Part shown: positions 1-8,504 of the stretch, in pieces
Numbering within the stretch: the stretch's first letter is position 1
How the letters are laid out: each line of letters starts with the position of its first letter
Origin: GWE2-42-39 sp942493345
Lineage (GTDB): Bacteria > Bacteroidota > Bacteroidia > Bacteroidales > Prolixibacteraceae
Assembly (NCBI GenBank): GCA_942493345.1
Contig: OW818695.1
Span: 3,410,001 to 3,474,000, forward strand
Direction: 5' to 3'
DNA length: 64,000 nucleotides
The notes under the pieces: generated by a model
Database searches by the model: none
What the model was told of the DNA's origin: nothing
The model's input: the letters and a program-made list of their open reading frames with translations, nothing else
Position numbers and translations under genes: made by a program

Positions 1-192
1 TGGCAGGCTAAAAACGAAGGTGTTCGCCTGGAAGAAAGCAATTTATATGTAAAAACCGTTGCTGTTGATTCAGCTCGTATCCTGAAACGTTTACGTCCGG
101 CACCACAAGGCCGTGCACACCGTATTCGTAAAAGATCGAATCACATCACGCTTTGCATTGATAGTAAAATTGTTAACGAAACTGCTAAATAA
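1..192 (+). CDS. rplV: 50S ribosomal protein L22, C-terminal part
   Basis: The window opens inside this gene: frame 1 is open from base 1 to a TAA at 190-192 (63 codons). The segment RPAPQGRAHRIRKRSNHIT is the conserved L22 C-terminal hairpin that lines the ribosomal exit tunnel. The next gene, rpsC, follows after 6 bases, as in the S10 operon. The 5' part lies outside the window, so the start and length cannot be judged. Confidence 0.95.
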   Translation, partial: WQAKNEGVRLEESNLYVKTVAVDSARILKRLRPAPQGRAHRIRKRSNHITLCIDSKIVNETAK

Positions 193-198
193 TAATAC

Positions 199-930
199 AT
201 GGGACAAAAAGTTAATCCAATCGCCAATCGCTTAGGGATCATCAATGGATGGGATTCCAATTGGTTCGGTGGAAACGATTATGGTGATAAGCTCGTGGAG
301 GATACAAAAATCAGAGAATACCTGAATGCCCGTTTGGCAAAAGCAAGTGTTTCCAAGATTATCATTGAACGTACCTTGAAGCTTATTACGATTACTGTTC
401 ACACCTCCCGACCAGGTATTATTATTGGTAAAGGTGGCCAGGAAGTTGATAAGCTGAAAGAAGAGCTGAAAAAGGTTACCAATAAAGAAGTTCAGATCAA
501 TATTTTCGAAATCAAACGTCCGGAGCTTGATGCCCGTATTGTGGCCAGCAATGTTGCCCGCCAGATCGAAGGCAAAGTAGCTTACCGCCGTGCTGTAAAA
601 ATGGCTATTGCTGCAACCATGAGAATGGGAGCACAGGGAATCAAAATCATGGTTTCAGGTCGTTTAAACGGCGCCGAAATGGCTCGTTCGGAAATGTACA
701 AAGATGGCCGTACTCCTTTACATACACTCAGGGCTGACATCGATTATGCTCTTGCTGAAGCACTGACCAAAACGGGTTTGCTCGGCGTAAAAGTGTGGAT
801 TTGTAAAGGTGAAATCTACGGTAAACGCGACCTTTCTCCAAATGTCGGACAAAAGCAGCAAGCTGGAAACAGTCCTGCCAACGAACGCAGAGGCGGAGCC
901 AAAGGCGGATTTAAGAAAAGAAGAAAATAA
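199..930 (+). CDS. rpsC: 30S ribosomal protein S3
   Basis: S3 is part of the mRNA entry channel of the small subunit. The 243-residue product starts MGQKVNPIANRLGI, the family's N-terminal signature. It carries a KH domain with the loop GKGGQE near residue 78 and the S3 C-terminal domain (MRMGAQGIKIMVSGRLNGAE). A basic tail of about 25 residues ends GGFKKRRK. It lies between rplV and rplP in the usual order and must be cotranscribed with them. Length and content are normal. Confidence 0.98.
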   Translation: MGQKVNPIANRLGIINGWDSNWFGGNDYGDKLVEDTKIREYLNARLAKASVSKIIIERTLKLITITVHTSRPGIIIGKGGQEVDKLKEELKKVTNKEVQINIFEIKRPELDARIVASNVARQIEGKVAYRRAVKMAIAATMRMGAQGIKIMVSGRLNGAEMARSEMYKDGRTPLHTLRADIDYALAEALTKTGLLGVKVWICKGEIYGKRDLSPNVGQKQQAGNSPANERRGGAKGGFKKRRK

Positions 931-952
931 TATACCTTTCAACTAAAGAAGG

Positions 953-1387
953 ATGTTACAACCGAAAAAGACAAAATTCAGAAGAGTACAAAAAGGCCGG
1001 ATGAAAGGCAATGCCCAGCGTGGCAATCAAATTGCATTCGGTTCTTTCGGTATAAAGGCGTTGGAAGAAGCATGGATTACCGGTCGCCAGATTGAAGCGG
1101 CGAGGGTTGCGGTAACCCGCTATATGCAACGTCAGGGTCAAATTTGGATACGAATTTTCCCCGATAAACCAATTACAAAGAAACCTGCAGAGGTTCGTAT
1201 GGGTAAAGGTAAGGGTGCACCCGAAGCATTTGTTGCTCCGGTTTCCCCTGGTAGAATTATTATTGAAGCCGATGGTGTTTCTTTCGAAATAGCAAAAGAA
1301 GCACTGCGTTTGGCTGCTCAGAAATTACCGATAACTACAAAATTTGTGGTTCGGCGCGATTATGTTGAATCTTCAAACGAGGAGTAA
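953..1387 (+). CDS. rplP: 50S ribosomal protein L16
   Basis: L16 organises the A-site region of the large subunit. The 144-residue protein begins MLQPKKTKFRRVQKGRMKG and has the family motifs RRQ-type ITGRQIEAARVAVTRYMQR and WIRIFPDKP, followed by RMGKGKG. The stop codon overlaps the ATG of rpmC by one base (TAATG), which indicates translational coupling. Nothing is unusual. Confidence 0.98.
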   Translation: MLQPKKTKFRRVQKGRMKGNAQRGNQIAFGSFGIKALEEAWITGRQIEAARVAVTRYMQRQGQIWIRIFPDKPITKKPAEVRMGKGKGAPEAFVAPVSPGRIIIEADGVSFEIAKEALRLAAQKLPITTKFVVRRDYVESSNEE

Positions 1388-1590
1388 TGAAAACATCAGA
1401 GATAAAAGAACTGACCAACAAAGAAATCCTTGAAAGGTTGCAAACCGAAAAGGACAGCTTGCTTCGTATGAAGATGAATCATGCTATTTCCCCTCTTGAA
1501 AATCCGTTACAAATCAAGTTTGCAAGGAGAAATATTGCCCGCCTGAAAACCATACTGCATCAAAGGGAAATTAACGAAAAACGGAGTTAG
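1387..1590 (+). CDS. rpmC: 50S ribosomal protein L29
   Basis: L29 sits at the rim of the peptide exit tunnel and helps dock SRP and trigger factor. The protein has 67 residues, the normal size. It starts MKTSEIKELTNKEILERL and carries the two-helix pattern ending ARRNIARLKTILHQRE. Its ATG overlaps the rplP stop by one base, and rpsQ follows almost at once. Confidence 0.96.
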   Translation: MKTSEIKELTNKEILERLQTEKDSLLRMKMNHAISPLENPLQIKFARRNIARLKTILHQREINEKRS

Positions 1591-1594
1591 TGTG

Positions 1595-1852
1595 ATGGAA
1601 CCAAGAAATCTGAGAAAAGAGCGTACTGGGGTCGTTGTCAGTAATAAAATGCAAAACACCATTGTTGTTGCTGAGAAACGAAAAGAAAAACATCCCATTT
1701 ATGGGAAATTCGTGAACAAAACGACCAAGTTTTACGCACACGATGAAAATAATACCTGCAATGTTGGCGACACTGTGTTGATCATGGAAACACGTCCGCT
1801 CAGCAAGCAAAAACGTTGGAGGTTAGTTGAAATCATAGAAAGAGCTAAGTAA
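1595..1852 (+). CDS. rpsQ: 30S ribosomal protein S17
   Basis: S17 is a primary 16S-binding OB-fold protein. The 85-residue product has the signature GVVVSNKMQNTIVVA and later ENNTCNVGDTVLIMETRPLS. I start it at ATG 1595. A GTG three bases upstream (1592) is also in frame, but ATG gives the standard N-terminus MEPRNLRKER. It overlaps or abuts its neighbours by only a few bases, as part of the operon. Confidence 0.97.
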   Translation: MEPRNLRKERTGVVVSNKMQNTIVVAEKRKEKHPIYGKFVNKTTKFYAHDENNTCNVGDTVLIMETRPLSKQKRWRLVEIIERAK

Positions 1853-1854
1853 TC

Positions 1855-2220
<366 letters not shown>

Positions 2221-2237
2221 TTTGTAAATTAATCGAA

Positions 2238-2561
2238 ATGCAAAAAAAATTACATATCAAAAAAGGTGACACCGTAATTGTTAATGCAGGCAACTACAAA
2301 GGCCAGCAGGGCAAGGTGCTCGAAGTGATACGAAAAACAGACCGGGCCATAGTGGAAGGCGTTAATATGATTAAAAAACATACCAAACCCAATGCAACAA
2401 GTCCGCAGGGTGGTATTGTCGAAAAGGAAGCGCCCATCCACGTATCGAACCTGATGCTGAAAGATCCTAAATCAGGAAAAGCAACACGCATCGGTCGTAA
2501 GCTCGACGAAAAGGGTAAATTAGTTCGTTATTCTAAAAAATCAGGAGAGGAGATTAAGTAA
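2238..2561 (+). CDS. rplX: 50S ribosomal protein L24
   Basis: L24 is an assembly initiator of the large subunit and carries a KOW motif. The motif is visible as KKGDTVIVNAGNYKGQQGKV at residues 9-28. At 107 residues the length is normal. The TAATG stop/start overlap with rplE suggests coupled translation. Confidence 0.97.
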   Translation: MQKKLHIKKGDTVIVNAGNYKGQQGKVLEVIRKTDRAIVEGVNMIKKHTKPNATSPQGGIVEKEAPIHVSNLMLKDPKSGKATRIGRKLDEKGKLVRYSKKSGEEIK

Positions 2562-3118
2562 TGGCATACGTACCAACACTTAAGAAAAAATATTTGGACG
2601 AAGTCGTCCCTGCATTGGTAAAAGAATTCAGTTATGGTTCTGTAATGCAGGCTCCGAAGTTAGAAAAGATTGTGCTCAACCAGGGAGTTGGAGCTGCTAT
2701 TGCCGATAAGAAAATTATCGAAGTTGCGACCGAAGAAATGACAAACATTGCCGGTCAGAAAGCAGTCCAAACCAAATCGAAAAAAGACATCTCTAACTTC
2801 AAGTTAAGGAAAAAAATGCCAATCGGTGTACGTGTTACACTGCGTAAGGAGAGAATGTATGAGTTCCTCGAACGATTGATTAGTGTAGCACTGCCACGTA
2901 TCCGCGACTTCCGCGGTATTGAAGGCAAAATGGACGGAAGGGGAAATTATACCTTAGGTATCCCAGAACAGATCATTTTCCCTGAAATAGTACTCGACAA
3001 AGTAAACCGGATTAACGGGATGAACATCACGTTTGTAACAACCGCTAATACCGACGAAGAAGGATACGCTTTGCTGAAAGAGTTAGGATTACCTTTTAAA
3101 AACGTCAAAAAGAACTAA
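2561..3118 (+). CDS. rplE: 50S ribosomal protein L5
   Basis: L5 binds 5S rRNA and contacts the P-site tRNA. The 185-residue product has KIVLNQGVGAAIADKK, the L5 signature (LEKIVLN), and the C-terminal motif GRGNYTLGIPEQIIFPEI. Its start overlaps the rplX stop. The position before rpsN and rpsH is the standard spc order. Confidence 0.98.
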   Translation: MAYVPTLKKKYLDEVVPALVKEFSYGSVMQAPKLEKIVLNQGVGAAIADKKIIEVATEEMTNIAGQKAVQTKSKKDISNFKLRKKMPIGVRVTLRKERMYEFLERLISVALPRIRDFRGIEGKMDGRGNYTLGIPEQIIFPEIVLDKVNRINGMNITFVTTANTDEEGYALLKELGLPFKNVKKN

Positions 3119-3121
3119 GAA

Positions 3122-3391
3122 ATGGCTAAAGAATCAATGAAAGCCCGTGAAGTTAAAAGGGCAAAGCTGGTTGAAAAATATGCCGAAAAAAGAGCCAAGC
3201 TTAAGGCGGAAGGTGATTACATCGGCTTACAAAGTTTGCCTAAAAACTCTTCTCGTGTGAGAATGCACAACAGGTGCAAATTAACCGGACGCTCGAAAGG
3301 ATACATGCGTCAATTCGGAATAAGCAGGATTAACTTCCGTGAAATGGCTTCGGCCGGATTGATCCCGGGTGTTAAAAAAGCAAGTTGGTAA
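3122..3391 (+). CDS. rpsN: 30S ribosomal protein S14, zinc-free form
   Basis: S14 is a 16S-binding protein of the small-subunit head. At 89 residues this is the long form. It lacks the paired CxxC zinc motifs of the short form; only one Cys is seen (HNRCKLTGRSKGYMRQFG). The C-terminus GLIPGVKKASW is canonical. It starts three bases after rplE. Confidence 0.97.
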   Translation: MAKESMKAREVKRAKLVEKYAEKRAKLKAEGDYIGLQSLPKNSSRVRMHNRCKLTGRSKGYMRQFGISRINFREMASAGLIPGVKKASW

Positions 3392-3411
3392 TTTTTTAAT
3401 TTTTAGAAGTA

Positions 3412-3819
3412 ATGAGTAAAATTACAGATCCAATAGCAGACTATCTGACACGAATCAGAAATGCCCAGAAGGCAAAACATCGTGTGGTCGATATTCCTGC
3501 ATCAAATATCAAAAAGGAAATTACCAAAATTCTTAAGGATAAAGGTTATATTCTGAACTATAAGTTCGAAGAGGATGTGAACTATCAGGGCAACATTAAA
3601 ATTGCTTTGAAATATCATCCTGAATCAGCTGTACCGGCTATCAAATCGATCAAAAGGATTAGTAAGCCAGGTTTGAGAACTTATTGTCATACAGATAATA
3701 TTCCTCGTGTTCTTAATGGTTTGGGAATTGCGATCATATCTACCTCAAAAGGCGTGATGACGGATAAAGAAGCACGCGAAATGAGTGTAGGTGGCGAAGT
3801 ATTGTGTTACGTTTATTAA
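3412..3819 (+). CDS. rpsH: 30S ribosomal protein S8
   Basis: S8 binds the central domain of 16S rRNA and in other bacteria represses the spc operon. The 135-residue protein starts MSKITDPIADYLTRIRNAQ. It ends with the signature GIAIISTSKGVMTDKEARE followed by GGEVLCYVY. Size is normal for the phylum. Confidence 0.98.
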   Translation: MSKITDPIADYLTRIRNAQKAKHRVVDIPASNIKKEITKILKDKGYILNYKFEEDVNYQGNIKIALKYHPESAVPAIKSIKRISKPGLRTYCHTDNIPRVLNGLGIAIISTSKGVMTDKEAREMSVGGEVLCYVY

Positions 3820-3836
3820 TCGAAGGAGGAAAAGTA

Positions 3837-4394
3837 ATGTCAAGAATAGGTAAATTACCGATTAAAATACCGGCAGGTGTTACCGTAACTATTAGCGACA
3901 GCAACTTAGTAACAGTAAAAGGGGCTCTTGGAACACTGACCCAGCAGGTAAATTCTGCAATCGGTGTTGCAGTTAACGAAGGAATCTTAACTGTTAGCCG
4001 TCCGACCGAACAAAAAGACCACCGCTCAATGCACGGTTTATACCGTTCATTGATCAACAATATGGTTATAGGTGTGTCTCAAGGTTTCGAGATCAAACTC
4101 GAACTGGTTGGCGTTGGTTACCGTGCTGAAGTACAGGGACAAGTACTCGACCTTGTGTTGGGTTATTCACACCACACTTTCCTTGGCCTTCCGGCAGAAG
4201 TGAAAGTAGAAGCGGTGAGCGATAAACGTAGTAACCCAATTGTAACTCTTAAAAGTTGCGACAAGCAATTAGTTGGTCAGATAGCTGCAAAAATACGTTC
4301 ATTCCGTATGCCTGAGCCTTACAAAGGAAAAGGTGTTAAATTCCAGGGTGAAGTGTTAAGGCGCAAGGCCGGTAAATCAGCTGGTGTCAAATAA
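3837..4394 (+). CDS. rplF: 50S ribosomal protein L6
   Basis: L6 lies near the factor-binding site of the large subunit. I start it at ATG 3837 (MSRIGKLPIKIPAGVTVTI), the conserved N-terminus, giving 185 residues. The frame stays open further upstream, into the end of rpsH, but that extension is not conserved. A purine-rich AAGGAGGA just before the ATG resembles a real Shine-Dalgarno site, which is uncommon in this phylum. The C-terminal signature PEPYKGKGVKF is present. Confidence 0.97.
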   Translation: MSRIGKLPIKIPAGVTVTISDSNLVTVKGALGTLTQQVNSAIGVAVNEGILTVSRPTEQKDHRSMHGLYRSLINNMVIGVSQGFEIKLELVGVGYRAEVQGQVLDLVLGYSHHTFLGLPAEVKVEAVSDKRSNPIVTLKSCDKQLVGQIAAKIRSFRMPEPYKGKGVKFQGEVLRRKAGKSAGVK

Positions 4395-4409
4395 TAAAAA
4401 TTAGAAATC

Positions 4410-4763
4410 ATGGCTTTAACAAAGCACGAAAGAAGATATAGAATTAAAAAGAGAATCCGGAAAATTGTTGCCGGTACTGCCGAAAAGCCCCGCCTGAGCG
4501 TCTTTAGAAGCAACAAGCAAATTTATGCTCAGTTGGTCAATGATGCTACTGGTAAAACTTTACTCGCAGTTTCTTCTCTTTCGAAAGACATCGAAGTAGC
4601 AGGCAACAAAACAGAAGTTGCAGCTATTGTAGGCAAAGCAATTGCTCAAAAAGCTGTTGCAGCCGGCATTTCAAATGTAGTGTTCGACCGGAATGGTTAT
4701 TTGTATCACGGTAGAGTAAAACAATTAGCTGATGCTGCCCGTGAAGGTGGCCTTAAATTTTAA
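4410..4763 (+). CDS. rplR: 50S ribosomal protein L18
   Basis: L18 binds 5S rRNA together with L5 and L25. The 117-residue protein has the RPRLSVFRS-type motif (KPRLSVFRSNKQIYAQLV) and ends GRVKQLADAAREGGLKF, the conserved terminus. It sits between rplF and rpsE as usual. Confidence 0.98.
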   Translation: MALTKHERRYRIKKRIRKIVAGTAEKPRLSVFRSNKQIYAQLVNDATGKTLLAVSSLSKDIEVAGNKTEVAAIVGKAIAQKAVAAGISNVVFDRNGYLYHGRVKQLADAAREGGLKF

Positions 4764-4768
4764 TAAGT

Positions 4769-5284
4769 ATGGTAGCAAATATCAAAAAAGTTAGGACCAG
4801 CGATATCGAACTGAAAGACCGGTTGGTAGCTATTAACCGCGTAACCAAAGTAACAAAAGGGGGTCGCACATTCAGCTTCTCAGCGATTGTTGTTGTTGGG
4901 AACGAAGACGGAGTTGTGGGCTGGGGACTTGGTAAAGCAAGTGAAGTAGCAACAGCGATTGCAAAAGGCGTCGATGCCGCAAAGAAAAACCTGGTAAAAG
5001 TACCCGTTCATAATGGTACAATACCTCACGAACAGGAAGCCAAATTTGGTGGTGCTCGCGTATTATTGAAACCTGCTTCTTCAGGTACCGGAATCAAAGC
5101 TGGTGGTGCAATGCGTGCCGTATTGGAAAGCGTAGGAATTCACAACATCCTTGCAAAGTCAAAAGGCTCGTCAAATCCTCACAACCTGGTGAAAGCAACA
5201 ATGAACGCTTTATTAGAGTTAAGAGATGCTTATACCGTGGCAGATCACCGTGGTGTTACTTTGAATAAAGTATTTAATGGATAA
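4769..5284 (+). CDS. rpsE: 30S ribosomal protein S5
   Basis: S5 takes part in decoding fidelity and mRNA unwinding at the entry channel. The 171-residue protein has the S5 N-terminal domain motif (DRLVAINRVTKVTKGGRTF) and the C-terminal domain beginning GARVLLKPASSGTGIKAGG. The tail ends a few bases before rpmD. Confidence 0.98.
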   Translation: MVANIKKVRTSDIELKDRLVAINRVTKVTKGGRTFSFSAIVVVGNEDGVVGWGLGKASEVATAIAKGVDAAKKNLVKVPVHNGTIPHEQEAKFGGARVLLKPASSGTGIKAGGAMRAVLESVGIHNILAKSKGSSNPHNLVKATMNALLELRDAYTVADHRGVTLNKVFNG

Positions 5285-5291
5285 TACGACT

Positions 5292-5471
5292 ATGGCTAAG
5301 ATTAAAATTACGCAAATAAAAAGTAAAATTGGTTCCAACAAAACACAAAAAGCTACAATTGAAGCTTTGGGAATCAAGAAACTGAACCACTCTGTGGAAA
5401 AAGAAGTGACTCCACAGATTCTAGGAATGGTAAGAAAAGTAAGCCACTTGGTAAAAGTTGAAGAAATTTAA
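5292..5471 (+). CDS. rpmD: 50S ribosomal protein L30
   Basis: L30 is a small late-assembly protein of the large subunit. The ATG at 5292 gives 59 residues (MAKIKITQIKSKIGSNKTQK), the family's usual size. An in-frame ATG at 5277 would overlap the end of rpsE and add MDNTT, so I consider it less likely. The conserved TIEALGIKKLNHSV segment is present. Confidence 0.96.
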   Translation: MAKIKITQIKSKIGSNKTQKATIEALGIKKLNHSVEKEVTPQILGMVRKVSHLVKVEEI

Positions 5472-5492
5472 AATATTTAAGATCATTTTACT

Positions 5493-5939
5493 ATGGAATT
5501 AAGTAATCTTAAACCTGCAAAAGGTTCCACACATAGCGAAAAGCGCATTGGACGCGGTCAGGGCTCTGGTCATGGCGGGACTTCCACAAGAGGTCACAAA
5601 GGTGCCAAATCAAGATCAGGTTACTCGCGTAAAAGTGGTTTCGAAGGTGGTCAGATGCCTTTGCAGCGCGTTGTACCAAAATTTGGTTTCAATAATGTCA
5701 ACAGGGTAGAGTACAAAGCAATCAACCTTTCTGTTTTACAAGATTTGGCTGAAAGTAAAAACCTAACTTCTGTTGATGCTCAGGTTTTGGTTGATGCAGG
5801 CTTTGCATCAAAAGGAGATCGCATTAAAATTTTAGGTAAAGGCGAACTCAAAATAAAATTGAATGTAAAAGCCCATGCATTTTCAAATAGTGCAAAAGAA
5901 GCGATAGAAAAATTAGAAGGAACCACTGAAACATTGTAA
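5493..5939 (+). CDS. rplO: 50S ribosomal protein L15
   Basis: L15 is a late-assembly protein of the large subunit. The 148-residue protein starts MELSNLKPAKGSTHSEKRIG and has the long glycine-rich basic arm (GRGQGSGHGGTSTRGHKG). The globular C-terminus has ILGKGELKIKLNVKAHAFS. SecY follows after five bases, as in most bacteria. Confidence 0.98.
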   Translation: MELSNLKPAKGSTHSEKRIGRGQGSGHGGTSTRGHKGAKSRSGYSRKSGFEGGQMPLQRVVPKFGFNNVNRVEYKAINLSVLQDLAESKNLTSVDAQVLVDAGFASKGDRIKILGKGELKIKLNVKAHAFSNSAKEAIEKLEGTTETL

Positions 5940-5944
5940 GCCTG

Positions 5945-7285
5945 ATGAAAAAATTTATCGAAACCCTAAAGAATATTTATAAGATTGAAGATCTTAGAGC
6001 ACGGTTAGGAATCACCCTGTTTTTATTGATGATTTACCGTCTCGGGTCATTTGTATCGTTACCTGGAATCGACCCGGCTCAGCTCGGTGTTCTGAAAGAG
6101 CAAACATCCGACGGGTTGCTGGGCTTGCTCAATATGTTTTCAGGAGGTGCATTTGCAAATGCTTCAATTTTTGCTTTAGGGATCATGCCTTACATTTCAG
6201 CTTCAATTGTAATCCAGTTGATGGGAATGGCCGTTCCATACTTCCAACGGTTACAAAAAGAAGGTGAATCAGGAAGGAGAAAGATCAACCAGATAACCCG
6301 TTATCTGACTGTTTTGATCCTGATTTTCCAGGCTCCTGCTTTCTTATCCAACATCAAAATGAACATGCCCAATGCAATTGTAATGGATCCGACTATGTTT
6401 ACCATATCGTCAACCATTATCATGGCTGCAGGTTCAATGTTTGTTATGTGGCTTGGAGAGCGTATCACTGATAAAGGTATTGGAAACGGTATCTCGCTGA
6501 TCATCATGATCGGTATTATTGCCCGTTTACCACAATCCGTCATGCAGGAATTTGTTTCGCGCCTCGAACAACAAGGTGGTGGAATGGTATTATTCCTGGT
6601 TGAGTTTGTTATCCTGTTCGTTGTATTTATGGGAACAATTATGTTGGTTCAAGGAACCCGCCGTATCCCCGTGCAATACGCAAAACGGATCGTTGGTAAT
6701 AAGCAATACGGAGGCGTGCGTCAATACATACCTTTAAAAGTAAATGCTGCCGGGGTAATGCCAATTATTTTTGCCCAGGCCATTATGTTTGTTCCTATGA
6801 CAATTGCTGGATTTGCCAAATCCGAAAGTATGAGTGGATTCGCGGCTGCTTTCATGAATTACACCGGATTCTGGTATAACTTCACCCAATTTGTCCTGGT
6901 AATTTTGTTTACGTATTTTTACACAGCAATCACTGTCAACCCAATGCAGATGGCTGAAGATATGAAGAAAAACGGCGGTTTTATTCCCGGTGTCAAACCA
7001 GGAAAGAAAACGGTTGAATTTCTGGATACAATCATGTCGAGGATTACCTTTCCGGGATCAATCTTCCTTGGTATTGTAACCATTCTTCCTGCCTTTGCAA
7101 TGATGACTGGTATTAACAGCAGTTTTGCCCATTTTTTCGGTGGAACATCGTTGTTGATTTTGGTGGGTGTTGTGTTGGATACTTTACAGCAAATTGAAAG
7201 CCACTTGCTGATGCGTCATTACGATGGTCTGATGAAATCAGGCCGAATTAAAGGTCGTTCAGGTGGCGGTGGTGCAATGATGTAA
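5945..7285 (+). CDS. secY: Preprotein translocase subunit SecY
   Basis: SecY is the inner-membrane channel of the Sec translocase. The 446-residue protein shows about ten hydrophobic segments. It carries the SecY signatures RLGSFVSLPGIDP near residue 32, MPYISASIVIQLMG and the loop VQGTRRIPVQYAKRIVGN, which binds ribosome and SecA. It ends KGRSGGGGAMM. It is coupled to rplO. In the Bacteroidetes order I know, map follows secY; here infA follows directly. Confidence 0.98.
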   Translation: MKKFIETLKNIYKIEDLRARLGITLFLLMIYRLGSFVSLPGIDPAQLGVLKEQTSDGLLGLLNMFSGGAFANASIFALGIMPYISASIVIQLMGMAVPYFQRLQKEGESGRRKINQITRYLTVLILIFQAPAFLSNIKMNMPNAIVMDPTMFTISSTIIMAAGSMFVMWLGERITDKGIGNGISLIIMIGIIARLPQSVMQEFVSRLEQQGGGMVLFLVEFVILFVVFMGTIMLVQGTRRIPVQYAKRIVGNKQYGGVRQYIPLKVNAAGVMPIIFAQAIMFVPMTIAGFAKSESMSGFAAAFMNYTGFWYNFTQFVLVILFTYFYTAITVNPMQMAEDMKKNGGFIPGVKPGKKTVEFLDTIMSRITFPGSIFLGIVTILPAFAMMTGINSSFAHFFGGTSLLILVGVVLDTLQQIESHLLMRHYDGLMKSGRIKGRSGGGGAMM

Positions 7286-7324
7286 TAAAAGTCATTGTTC
7301 ATAATCAAAAAAAGAAAAGATTAT

Positions 7325-7546
7325 ATGGCCAAACAGGCTTCAATAGAACAAGACGGAACCATCATCGAAGCATTGTCAAATGCTATGTTCAGGGTAGAAT
7401 TGGAAAACGGGCACGTTTTAACAGCCCACATCTCAGGTAAAATGCGGATGCACTATATCAAAATTCTTCCTGGAGATAAAGTAAAAGTTGAGATGTCTCC
7501 TTACGATTTAACCAAAGGGAGAATCACTTTTAGGTACAAAAATTAA
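7325..7546 (+). CDS. infA: Translation initiation factor IF-1
   Basis: IF-1 binds the ribosomal A site during initiation. The ATG at 7325 gives 73 residues with the standard N-terminus MAKQASIEQDGTIIEALSNA; an upstream in-frame extension (from 7295) is not conserved. The S1-type OB fold is visible (FRVELENGHVLTAHISGKMR) and the end RITFRYKN is canonical. Confidence 0.97.
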   Translation: MAKQASIEQDGTIIEALSNAMFRVELENGHVLTAHISGKMRMHYIKILPGDKVKVEMSPYDLTKGRITFRYKN

Positions 7547-7557
7547 AGTAAAAAACA

Positions 7558-7674
7558 ATGAAAGTAAGAACATCCATAAAAAAACGTAGTGCTGACTGTA
7601 AGATTGTACGCAGGAAGGGACGTTTGTACGTGATCAACAAGAAGAATCCAAAGTACAAACAACGTCAGGGATAA
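7558..7674 (+). CDS. rpmJ: 50S ribosomal protein L36, zinc-less form
   Basis: A 38-codon gene, translated by hand from ATG 7558 to TAA 7672-7674. It starts MKVRTSIKKRSADCKIVRRK and ends NKKNPKYKQRQG. Of the four zinc ligands of classical L36 (C11, C14, C27, H32), only C14 is present; the others are S, N and K. This is the C-minus form, which I know to be usual in this phylum. It lies 11 bases after infA and before rpsM. Confidence 0.96.
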   Translation: MKVRTSIKKRSADCKIVRRKGRLYVINKKNPKYKQRQG

Positions 7675-7701
7675 TTAATTAACTTTGTAAAAAATTTATT
7701 T

Positions 7702-8079
7702 ATGGCTCGTATAGTTGGTGTCGACATCCCGAATAATAAAAGAGGAGAAATTGCATTGACCTACATCTATGGAATCGGACGTAGTTTAGCACAAAGTATC
7801 CTTGCTCAGGCTGGCGTTGACAAAGATGTAAAAGTACAAGAATGGAACGATGATCAGTTTGCGGCAATCCGTACAGTGATCGGTGATAACTATAAAGTTG
7901 AGGGAGAACTTCGTTCGGAAACTCAAATGAATATTAAACGGTTGATGGATATCGGTTGCTACCGTGGAATCCGCCACCGTATTGGTTTACCATTGCGTGG
8001 ACAGAGCACAAAAAACAATGCCCGTACCCGAAAAGGTAAAAGAAAAACTGTTGCTAACAAGAAAAAAGCCACTAAATAA
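7702..8079 (+). CDS. rpsM: 30S ribosomal protein S13
   Basis: S13 in the small-subunit head contacts the P-site tRNA and bridges the subunits. The 125-residue protein starts MARIVGVDIPNNKRGEIALT and has the helix-two-turn-helix region with YIYGIGRSLAQ. It has the C-terminal motif GIRHRIGLPLRGQSTKNNAR. It opens the alpha-operon part of the cluster. Confidence 0.98.
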   Translation: MARIVGVDIPNNKRGEIALTYIYGIGRSLAQSILAQAGVDKDVKVQEWNDDQFAAIRTVIGDNYKVEGELRSETQMNIKRLMDIGCYRGIRHRIGLPLRGQSTKNNARTRKGKRKTVANKKKATK

Positions 8080-8091
8080 TCGATTTGAATT

Positions 8092-8481
8092 ATGGCAAAA
8101 AAAACTGGAACAACAAGAAAAAGAGTTGTTAACGTTGAAGCTACCGGTCAAGCTCATGTTCATTCTTCGTTTAATAACATCATTGTTTCGTTGACTAACG
8201 ACAATGGTGAAGTCATCTCATGGTCCTCAGCCGGAAAAAAAGGTTTCCGCGGATCGAAGAAGAATACTCCGTATGCAGCACAGGTAGCATCTGAAGAGTG
8301 TGCCAAGACCGCTTATGATCTTGGTCTGAGAAAAGTAAAAGTATACGTAAAAGGTCCGGGTAATGGCCGCGAATCTGCTGTTCGGGCATTGAGTACGGTA
8401 GGAATCCAGGTTACTGAAATTGTTGATGTAACTCCGCTTCCTCATAATGGTTGCCGCCCGGCAAAAAGAAGACGTGTATAA
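8092..8481 (+). CDS. rpsK: 30S ribosomal protein S11
   Basis: S11 lies on the platform of the small subunit near the mRNA exit. The 129-residue protein has AHVHSSFNNIIVSLTNDNG and the signature YVKGPGNGRESAVRAL. It ends HNGCRPAKRRRV, as expected. It begins 12 bases after rpsM. Confidence 0.98.
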   Translation: MAKKTGTTRKRVVNVEATGQAHVHSSFNNIIVSLTNDNGEVISWSSAGKKGFRGSKKNTPYAAQVASEECAKTAYDLGLRKVKVYVKGPGNGRESAVRALSTVGIQVTEIVDVTPLPHNGCRPAKRRRV

Positions 8482-8504
8482 TTTTTTACTAAAAAGAACA
8501 AGTA

